From: Gnetum montanum
Lineage: Eukaryota > Streptophyta > Gnetopsida > Gnetales > Gnetaceae
Length of the DNA stretch: 62,000 bases
Assembly (NCBI GenBank): GCA_015680685.1
Contig: MNCI01028403.1
Location: 7,706-69,705, forward strand
Reading direction: 5' to 3'
Shown: positions 52,811-62,000 of the stretch, in pieces
Position numbering within the stretch: the stretch's first letter is position 1
How the letters are laid out: every line of letters starts with the position of its first letter
Position numbers and translations under genes: made by a program
Notes under the pieces: generated by a model
What the model saw: only the letters and a program-made list of their open reading frames with translations
What the model was told of the DNA's origin: nothing
The model's database searches: none

Positions 52811-53718
52811 TGATGAGCAATGAGGAGATCCTATGCCCAACCATATAAATCATTAAGCATTCATGCACGATTCAGTCAAAATCTATGGACTTATAGCCTT
52901 CTAAGTACACTAGTCTCTAGGAAGTGAAATCAGTTGTTATAATTGTTGCCTTTCCAATTACACTTGTGAAATGCAAAGGTATGGTTAAGTGCAACTAAGG
53001 CATATGATTTTTATCATTTTTTACATTTTATGTTCAAAGTTGCCTAAGAATAAAGAATAAATAATGAAATGTATTGAATTGCTAATTTAATCTAACTAGT
53101 TAACATTTAACTAATTCTTACATAAGCATTCATTCCCACTTGTCATAGACATCCTAAACATGTCTAACATCACTAGGTTACCAAACATTAAGTGTTATTG
53201 GGATTATCAAGATCCAAGTGTATGCTCAAAGTACTCACACATATGTGCTTAATTAATTGCTATTTAATCTAGCTTAATCTATCTTAACTTAGCTTAATGA
53301 ATTACTTAATTACTTAAAGTATTAAAGGAAATTATTTAAAATATTAAATGCATAAAGAAAATAATTAATCTATTTCAAAGTTCTTCAAGGTTTATCAAAA
53401 AGCTTGTCTTTATTTCCATACACATTGTAATGCTCAAGTACAACAATGCTCGAATAAAGATCCATACACTTGTTGAGTACTACTATGGGCACATAGAAAA
53501 TATTCTAACTTTCAAGTGTAAAAACTACTAGAAATTTGCTACAACTATGTGATCTATTCCATAAATGTAGCTAGTGACTATGTATTTATAGGCAAAATAA
53601 AAAACCCCATCGATGGGTACATGTCAATGGGTAAAACCCTACATTGATGGGATGTTGTTCATTGATGCGGTCACATCGACGACATTCCATCAACTCGGCT
53701 AATCACAATGCTTCATCA
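52811..53718 (-). repeat. 3' LTR of Athila copy 3
   Basis: 908 bp. On the minus strand it begins TGATGAAGC at 53718 after a decayed polypurine tract and ends GCTCATCA at 52811. A TATA box is at 53590-53583. CATCGATGGG and ACATTGATGGG words lie in U3. Confidence 0.75.
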
Positions 53719-53947
53719 TACCTCCATGGCTAAATGAAAACTCGTCCTTGATTTCTTTACAAAATTTGGAAAGGTATGGGATTATCGACACAAAAAAAAA
53801 CACACAAACTACACAACAAAGACTAAGTGCCCAAAGTGTATGGTTTTATAATTATTACAAAATTTAGGTATCCGAGACAACAAAATTGAACACCAGGACA
53901 AGACTAAAATTACAATTCTTTAGATTATGTGAAAATGTTGGAGAAGA

Positions 53948-56763
53948 TCAAATGGTCCTAGGCAGTGGAGGCTCCTAAGGCTCCAAAACACCTTCTCCTG
54001 CTTTAGGTGCATGTGGTGGTTGAAATGATTATGGTTGTCTTGTGGTAGCTACAACATCTAGTGCAAAATGAAAGGTGTCCAATAGTGCCTTTATCTTCTC
54101 CTTCTTTTCCCTAGGATTATTTACAATCCATGCAACATCTCAAATGTGGGCTAGATTGGAAACATCCTAGGGATAAGGCATTGTTGGGAACAGCTCCTTC
54201 ATGTTAACAAACTAGGTAGTGAAAAGTTTGCATTCAACATTGAACTCTTTAAGAGAATTCTACAGCTCCTAGTTGTCATTCATCCTTTGGCTAGGTTCTC
54301 AATAGTGGATCTTTGATCAGTTAATTATGCCCTAAGAACCTCAAGTTTAGCATTAGCAATCTCAAGATTTTTCTTGATCTCCTTATGGGCTTTGAACTCT
54401 ACCTCATATAGTAAGTACAGGCTAGCCACTTGCTTCTCCAACTTTGACTGTGGCTTTCTAGTAGTTAACATTGCTAAGTTTGCATAATGGAGATTGACAA
54501 GGCTCATGTACTTTGTCATCTCCTCAAGCTACAACTCTTTCATGTGGATTTCTACTTTGTTGTAGTCATTAAGCCCACCGAAGATAGGTTGCTAGACATT
54601 GCCTCCTTTTTTGAGTTGTTGGAGGGCTTCATTGACTTTTTCCTTTACCATCTAAATGTATTTTCATTAATTTCTTTCAATATATTCACTTGATATCTGT
54701 AATGGTTTATGACTCTCTTAAATTTAAGAGCCTTGTTCTTCCAAGTGGCTATCTGTATCATAGAGTTTTTGGAAAAGGGTTGAGACTTCCTCCATGGAGA
54801 GATTTCTATTTTTGGCTACCAATATCTTCATTTTAGTGTTCACTCTGGCTAGTTTCTCATGTCTTTTATGGATAAATTCTTGCATCTGTTGGTTTTGCAC
54901 ATCAATATTTCACAGGTGATGATTCTCTATGGTTAGGATTTCATTCTCGTGGCATGTCTAGACCAAGTTCTTCTCAATGGTGTATATCTTGGGATTGGCC
55001 CTAGACTAGTTAAAGATGGCTATCTCCTTTGTACCTTCAAGATGTTTGAGCCTATCCTAAATCTATTGAAAAGATTCATCACATGTTAGTGTAGGGTTGA
55101 GAAATGCAGGATTGGCAAGGTGGACTCTTAATTCAACAACCTCCACAACCAAGTATTGGTTTTGAGCTTGCGTTGTTTCATGTTTGCCCTCCAGTATTAT
55201 GCTCTTGTCCCTTGCTTCAAGAAGCTTTGATTGGGTTATAGTGATGGTATTTGGAAGATCAAAGATATCCAAAATCAATTGCCCAGTTCCCACTAGTTGG
55301 TCCCACAACCTCATGCTGGGCTACACTTAATCTACTACTAACTTTTTCTATAGATGTTTTCACATCTCTAATTGCAGATATGTTTGGTGCAGACACTATA
55401 GGTGCATTTAAGGCCTTGGAAATTCTATCAGCAATCACCTCTACTACTATCTCCTACCCATGGTGCTACATCACCAAGATAGTTTCCTCCTTGTCCTCCT
55501 CTAAATGCACTAAAAATGTAGTACCATTCCTAGAGATTTTTGGGAAATGTTGTTGTTGTGAGAGAGATATTGTTACCTATTGATCATTAGGATTTGATCT
55601 CATGGGTAGCTATATTCTTTGGGCTAAGAAAATTAGCCCACCTCCCTTCATCTGGAAAATTTTTTAAGCCACTTTATTGAGGTGACTCATCGATGGAAGA
55701 TACATAGATGGGTTGCAACCACTCATTCCTTCTTACTACTCTTTCTCACACAAGAGCCACTCTTGCATCTTGCACATGCATTCAAGGGTAGAATTGGTTT
55801 TTTACATTGTTTCATCAGTGCACGGTGGAGATGGTGATCACTGATTCTCTTCCTTAATGATCTTGGTACGCAACTTATCCTTTATCATCATCACCTAAGA
55901 AGCAAATGGAGCATCTTGGATGATGTCATTTGTGTAGCATGTTATGCCTCCCCTCTTGAATAATTTTCTAATGAGGCATGGAAAGGGGAATGCCTTTCTT
56001 CCATGTTCATTTTCTTTAAATGACTTCTCTATCTTAAGATAGATTAGCTGTGGAAGGTTGACTAGGAATTGATCTTGCTTGGCATCACCATTGGATTGAG
56101 GTGGAAGGATACAATCTTGAAGTATGCATGTTCTATCATGATGAGCACACTAATATCCTTATGATTGACTCCATAACATCACTACATCCATTCCTTCTTG
56201 ACACTAGGATCTACCTCCACGGGAATTTTAGCAAGATCGGCCCTAGCTTTTGGTAACCCAAGGACTTCTACAATGGCTTTCATTAAGTAGGACACTAAAA
56301 TGTCCTTGATTTTGACCGTTGAACTAGCCCACTGATTAGTTTAGAAGAGATATGTCTCTCCCATGTATCACTCATTATAAATGATTGTAGACCACATGGG
56401 AGAGTGTTGCAGTTGAGCATTGACTTCTAGTGGTGTGAACTCCAAGAAACATCCAAAGCTTAATTCTTGGAGTATTTATTTCTAGACCTTTCTATTTGTG
56501 ATTTTCCTGAGGTAGGCTTCCATCTAGGTCACCTCAAGGTTTGTTCTAGGTGTAGGTGCATCATCTTGGTGAGATTATTCTATTATAGCAGTTTCTTTGA
56601 GAATTTGTTAGATAGATTCCACTTTGGGATTCTTCTAAAGAGGTCTTGTGGCATGGGTCTTTACTTGCTCATGGGCTTATTCTTCACCCATTCCTATTCT
56701 TGGTCATTTGTTCCTTGGTTGGGATTATCCTCCTTATTCTGTGTGTTTTCCCTTAGGTGCCAT
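53948..56763 (-). pseudogene. Third ORF of Athila copy 3 (coiled-coil protein)
   Basis: Starts MAPKGKHTE at 56763, right after GACCATAG, and ends near 53948. It has the same content as 48713-51529. Open pieces include 55314-55063 (LEARDKSIILEGKHETTQAQ) and 54519-54325 (KLEKQVASLYLLYEVEF, KKNLEIANAKLEVLRA), which have coiled-coil heptads. Stops and shifts are frequent. Comparison of the two copies could rebuild the domain boundaries and shows that the 190-bp inverted piece in copy 2 has no counterpart here. Confidence 0.55.
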
Positions 56764-58915
56764 CTATGGTCAAAACATAAGAAAGTATTATCATTCAATG
56801 TGTAACTTATAACATTTAAGTACCTTTCTCATTATGCAGTTGCACTTTAGGCTAAGTTTGGACCATGGCAGATTGATTATTTTATAATTATTTTGATGAT
56901 GTTTAACTTAGAATGTTACTGAAGTTGGTAGGAAAGGTTTAACTCTTATAATTTGATGTTTTAATGTTGGTTTCTTTGTTAAATGTTTGTGGGAGTTAGA
57001 AATTTTTTGAAAATTTTTTTATCAAAAAAATTAAGGTTTGTGGCACCCACAAAAAAAATCTTACCTTTAGTAGCTATAGGGTCATATAATGAAGTGAATT
57101 GAAAAAACGGTTAAGAAGACATGGCTCTTGGAAGGCTTTGGGCTTTGAAAAATTGAAAAACTCTCCCTTCATTTTGAAGCAAATGTGAAAAAATGCTAAC
57201 TGTTGCTATCTATTTATAGGTGGGTGGACCCCTACATCAATGAGATCCAATATATGAGATCTCGTTTATGCATGTGTTTCGTGAATGGGTACTAGTTTAT
57301 CGATCCTATGTCCAAAATATTTTTACTTGAATATCTTGAAAAACACAAGGAGTTTTCTTATGAATTTGGAGTCTATTGAGACCAAGAAAAGCCCTGAACA
57401 TGATGAAAACATTAGAAGAGGATTTCAAAATTCACAAAAGTGGATAATTTGATTGGAGAATAAAGTTTTGGAAAAAAAATGTCTTAAGGAGCACACAGTT
57501 GGATGCATCGATGGGGTGCACAAATGATTTGATTACAAAAATGCCTAGGGATAAGGTACTTAACTAGCCCAACCAAGAAATATGCAAGTGGGTCCTCCCC
57601 ATAGTAGGCACATGCTCCTTTTGCCCTTACATAACCTCAATTAAGGAGCCCATGGACCCAACATTTAATTAATGGTTATGAAAAATTAAGGACCGAATCC
57701 AGAAGAATTTATCTAAGAATTTAAACACATCAAACTAAGATATTAAACAAACATATGGAAACCATTAGTGAGGTGAGTTATGAAAAGTATTGATGGATGA
57801 GAAAGAAAGTGGAATGGAGTTTTGAATCATGGTCACATGAAGTCTTTTATGGATTTTATGGTTAAATTACCCAATAGAGTCCATCCTTAGTCCAAATCAA
57901 AACCAACCACCTACAATGAATTTGCATCACCACTATAAGAGTAGTCAACCTTCTCGAGACACAAGAATGCTTCCACAGATCAATCACTATCCTTTAATTG
58001 AGAAAAAAAGAGAAGTAATAAGTGAGAAAGGGCCTTGGTTACAGGGGACTTTAAGGTATGGATAACATACCTTTTTAGTTCCATAACTAGTGCTTATAGC
58101 CCATTATATTTTCTAAGGGATGTGCTTTGAATTTTCATCATTTCATGATTTTTTCTGAATTTATGTTTTTATAGATTTTTTGGATGAAAACCACACCATG
58201 CAAAGACTTATTCAACTTCCTATTATTAGTTGATGTAGAATGGCAAGAAATTCATGAAAACACTCATACACTCAAGTAAGTAGAAAGGCACAAATAGTAT
58301 TGAATCCCCTTGAAGTCACACTCTTTTTAAACTATTTGAATCTTTTCCAAGTTTGAAAACTACTAAGGTGACAAATTTATTAATGTTTTATTAATGAAAA
58401 TGGAATCTAATATTTCTGAAACAAGGAGAACCATAGAGTTTGTGGATGGGTGGATGATGTGTACTGCTTGCCTGTTCCATTAAAAAAAACTTTGTCTTAG
58501 TCATGAGTCATCAAAATTCAAAAATAGAAACCAAACATTAGCAATCGAAAACATTAAGTATAACCACCATTAGTAAATAGCTACAACATCACTATGTCTT
58601 ATTGGCAATAAAGCACTTTATTAGAAAATAGTAAAAATTCACACACAAAGAAAGTAAAATATAGAATAAATTGGAAAATATTCAAGAAAGATAAAACATA
58701 CTAACAATATTGTAAAAACAAAGAAAGTGTAAAAATAACAAAGTGTAATACAAAAAATTGTTAAACATAAAAGTAAAAAAAAATGAGAAGCCATTGGTAT
58801 GATTAGCATGGATAACCATATCCCCTATGATTGAGTTGAAAGGAGGAGATCTGAAAGATTGAGCGAGGTCATCCATTTGAGGAGGTGTTACTTCCATTGG
58901 TTTTCTTAGGCTCAT
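56764..58915 (-). other. Athila copy 3: 3' region before the third ORF
   Basis: Inverted match of 46600-48712. It contains TATAAATA (57218-57211, minus) with GGTGGACCCC and ATCAATGAGATCC words upstream. No gene is recognised. Confidence 0.55.
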
Positions 58916-60000
58916 GGAAAGGTTTGGCTTGTTGTGTGTGGACTAGCTACTTTTTATTTGGGCTCTCAAGTTTGTAGATCAAGATGGCCCTAGATGGAAA
59001 GGTTTCATAAATGATATAAGGTCCTTCCTAGAATGTTTGGAACTTAGTTCATTAAGGTACGTGTGTGGGATTCTAGTAGAGAACCTTGTCTCCAAGTTAA
59101 AATTTAACCTTAAGGTCATGACATTTTTTTGTTAAATGCCTTATTCACTTCATTTAAGGATAGGGTTACCAATAAATTCTCATCTAGCACATTGAGGTTG
59201 ATCAATCTCTCTTTTCGTGTTAGGCTTAGGTTATGATCTAAGTCATAGGTTGTTGAAAGTGTATGGAGATTGGATTGAATGGAAAGAGCTAGAATTTTTT
59301 CTTACACAACTTCATAGGGAGCGTAGCCTATAGGGAGTTTTCATGTGGAGTAGTAGGGCCAAAGGGAATCGTTAAACTTTGTGCTCTAGTCTCATGTATA
59401 TTTGCTAATTGTTCTTGTTAAGATTTTTATGATCTCCATATTGGTAACTTATGTTTGATCATTGGCTTGGAGATGGTAGGGTCTTGTTAGTTTATGTTCA
59501 AACCCCAAGCATTACATGAGCTTGTGAAAAGGAGCACCTATAAAATGAGTATGTTGTAAAAAATTAGTGCATGTGACACTCCAAACCTATTTACAACATT
59601 CTATTGTACAAATCGAGTAGCAATAGAAGATGTATAGTTGGTGATGGCTGTTGCTTCTCCCCATTTGGTACAATAGTAAATAGTGACTATTATGTACACA
59701 TTTTCATTTGACAATGGCATGATAGGATCTATAAATTTTATGTCCTAAATATCAAAGGATTCTAGTTGTCAAATTCATTGTTGAGGCCCCTCCATTCAAA
59801 CGGTCATCCCACCATCTTATTGATAGCATTCATAAGAGCGAAAAAATTGGTGGGCATCCCTAAAGATTGTTGGCCAATAATACCTTGCCATTAGGATCTT
59901 AATGACCATTCATCTCCCTACATAGTTGATTAGCATTAGGGACATACTAATGAACTAGGCCATTGGTGTACATCTTGTAAAGGTGCCCATTGATTTCCAT
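58916..60000 (-). pseudogene. Integrase of Athila copy 3
   Basis: The C-terminal module is clear near 59100-58930: GDKVLY, then EGPYIIYETFP and IYKLESPNKK. The core is visible at about 59760-59400, with YIIVTIYYCTKWGEA where active integrases have an aspartate in place of the second Y, followed by FVQNVVNRFGV. The frame shifts several times and has many stops. Confidence 0.65.
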
Positions 60001-60149
60001 GTAGTGTTTGGCTTGATTAAGAAACTATTATTTCCTCTAGTGGTCCAAATATTATGGAATCTCCTAAGTGAGAAGATCAAGCTCTCCTCCTCTTTGTTAT
60101 CTCATCATAATCATGATAAGTGATTAGCGATCACATTCTTAGTTGCCTT

Positions 60150-60639
60150 TTGATCTACCATTGTAAGATTGAACTCCTATAAAATCACTAGACAGTGTAT
60201 AACATAGGGGCTCATCATTGTCTTATTCATGAGGAAGCAAATAATACTATGATCAATGTGCAAAAACACTTTGTATCTAAGCACATAGTACCTAAACTTA
60301 TCCAAAGCATGCACCACCACCATTAGCTTTTTGTTGTGGTATAGTTAAGTTGTGCACTCATAATGCTTCAACTTATGTAGTGGATATAATAAGGACATTT
60401 TTGATCATCCAACTACATAAGCACAACTCCTAAGGCATAGTTTGATGCATCCATCATGATGTGAAATAGATGGAACCAATCAGGTGCTCATAGAATTGGA
60501 GTTTCTACAAGATTCTCCTTAAGTAGTTGGAATGCATTTTAACATTTCTTCATTCATATGAATGGAGCATCTTTCTTTGTAAGCTTGGCCAATGGTTTAG
60601 TGATCTTAGAGAAATTCTCTATGAATCGCTAGTAGTAGT
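60150..60639 (-). pseudogene. RNase H of Athila copy 3
   Basis: The motif HIMMDASNYALGVVL (about 60480-60430) keeps the first catalytic aspartate, unlike elements B and D. This fits a lineage with a single, active RNase H. The remainder is broken by stops. Confidence 0.65.
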
Positions 60640-61480
60640 TAGTGTGTCCAAGGAATGACTAGACATCTATAATAATTTTTGAATGATGGGTTATTCCTTG
60701 GATAACCCTAATCTTTTTAGGGTGTACATCAATTCTTGATTGTGAGATTCTATGCGCCAAGATAATTCCCTTCTATACCATGAGATGGATCTTTTACAAA
60801 TTGAGCCAAAGATTGGTCTCCACACATATTTTAAGCACTTACTCAAGGTGGTCCAAGGCTTGGTCAAATGTAGCACTATAGGTGGAGAAGTCATCCATTA
60901 AGAATTCCACCCCACTACCAATCTACTACTGAAAAATACTCAGGACAAGACATTGGAATGTTGCACGAGCATTGCATAGACCAAAAGGCATCTTTTTATA
61001 TGCAAAAGTCTCCCAGGGACTTGTGAATGTTGTTTTTTCCTGATCTTCTAGCATGATTTGAATCTGGTTATAGCCATTATAACCATTCATAAAGCTATAA
61101 TAGCAAGGACCAAAAATAGTGTCCAACACCTAGTTCACAGATGGAAACGAGAAATGATCTTTGTAGGTCACCATGTTCAACAACTTGAAATTAATACACA
61201 CCCTCTACTTGCCACCTTTCTTTGGCACAATTATAAGTGTGCTAATTCACTTGTTATTTGCAATTGGATAGATGAACCTTACCTTAAGGAGGTTTTTAAT
61301 TTTCTCTTTGATGATCTGATTCAATTTGGGGTTTAGTCATCGATGTGATTGTCTCTTTGACTTGATGGAAGGATCAGTATAAATACAATGCTGGCATATC
61401 CTAAAATCAATCCCAATGAGTTTAGGATATGATCAAGTAAAGGCTATTTTCCATTTATTGATTATCTTTAAAAACATCCT
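60640..61480 (-). pseudogene. Reverse transcriptase of Athila copy 3
   Basis: The frame 61129-60926 has YYSFMNGYNGYNQIQI, EDQEKTTFTSPWETFAYKK and MPFGLCNARATFQ. The LMDDFST box follows at about 60905-60889. The first catalytic aspartate is changed (FMNGY for FLDGY). The frame 60894-60691 continues with the palm-thumb region. The motifs agree best with the Athila lineage (PEDQEKTTFTCP and FMDDFSV in relatives). Confidence 0.75.
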
Positions 61481-62000
61481 TTTTTTGCTTAGAAGTAAGG
61501 TTGGTATTGATCATTATCAACTTGCAATTTTTTATAAATGCATATTCCATGTTGGTACGTAGAGTTTTCAACTCTAAGAACTCATGTTTAAAATTGTTAG
61601 GGGTTTATAACTCTCCCCAATAAGTATCATTAGGTTCATTATCAGAAAGTTGATAATGAACTTGCACTAGTTCACCCATGTCTTCAACATAGGCATAAGT
61701 TAAGCTCTTAGTTGGCTCCATGTAAAGTGTGCTACTTTCAAGATCAACTATTAGCCACTAGGTGCCCTCCTACTTTGTGGGTACTGTATACAGACACTTT
61801 TGAATATCAAATTCATCTACATACTACATGCTATGATAGATGTGCTTTTTATAGACCATAATTTATGCACATAGTTGCATACGATGATGCATGAAACTCT
61901 CTTCTTCTTGATCTTTTCAAAAGCATTTTTCTTGGAAATTTCTAAGGAAAGCTCTCTTATGCTCATTTGTGCATCAACGGTGCTCAACCAAGCCCTTCCC
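61481..62000 (-). pseudogene. Protease-RT linker of Athila copy 3
   Basis: Near 61760-61740 the minus strand matches the TPWLTASRR region of copy 1 and the corresponding CTAGTGGCTAA text of copy 2 near 46035. It continues beyond the window toward protease. Confidence 0.5.

Larger units (their letters stand above)
52811..62000 (-). mobile_element. Athila-like retrotransposon copy 3
   Basis: Reads right to left from the protease-RT linker at the window edge through RT, RNase H, integrase, 3' region, third ORF, polypurine tract and 3' LTR. It is the only copy of this family here that retains RT to integrase, though heavily decayed. It faces copy 2 tail to tail. Confidence 0.75.

Overview
This window is intergenic DNA from a large plant nuclear genome and is made almost entirely of nested, decayed Ty3/gypsy LTR retrotransposons. 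The evidence is the Tat-type pol genes with two RNase H domains, Athila-type elements with a tRNA-Asp primer site, and a fragment of a plant malectin-like receptor kinase. The deep decay of the older copies and the low gene density fit a slow-turnover genome such as a gymnosperm, but that is an inference. No intact host gene was found. The only long intact reading frame is the pol region of one element.

Layout: (1) 1-1791, 5' end of a minus-strand Tat-like element (C) whose LTR carries an array of 37-bp dyad repeats. (2) 1792-5383, 3' part of a plus-strand Athila-like element (copy 1) ending in a 1040-bp LTR. (3) 5384-13603, AT-rich DNA in which I recognise no gene. (4) 13604-14323, a broken receptor-kinase gene fragment (malectin-like domain). 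(5) about 15360-23770, plus-strand element B: gag, protease, then an open pol frame in the order archaeal-type RNase H, RT, Ty3-type RNase H, integrase, followed by a truncated 3' LTR. (6) 23771-40814, minus-strand element D (Tat-like, about 17 kb): a 1.2-kb 5' LTR, primer site, gag, protease, then about 6 kb of non-pol DNA, then RT, RNase H, archaeal-type RNase H, integrase, polypurine tract and a truncated 3' LTR. The 6-kb block between protease and RT carries an oppositely transcribed, intron-containing pseudogene. Its first part resembles an FCP1/NIF-type HAD phosphatase domain; a coiled coil and an acidic tail follow. (7) 40860-42195, a gag fragment of a D-related element. (8) 42430-52666, plus-strand Athila copy 2. 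(9) 52811-62000, minus-strand Athila copy 3, tail to tail with copy 2 across a 144-bp spacer.

The strongest candidate for something undescribed is the cargo of element D: a spliced, TATA-bearing gene placed antisense between protease and RT, where Ogre/Tat elements are known to carry an intron. The block is bracketed by arrays of short repeats whose small stems appear to change in a compensated way. A second candidate is the domain order of element B, where the archaeal-type RNase H lies upstream of RT while D has it downstream. Four isolated Ns mark assembly joins, with duplicated or inverted copies beside them that are probably artefacts.
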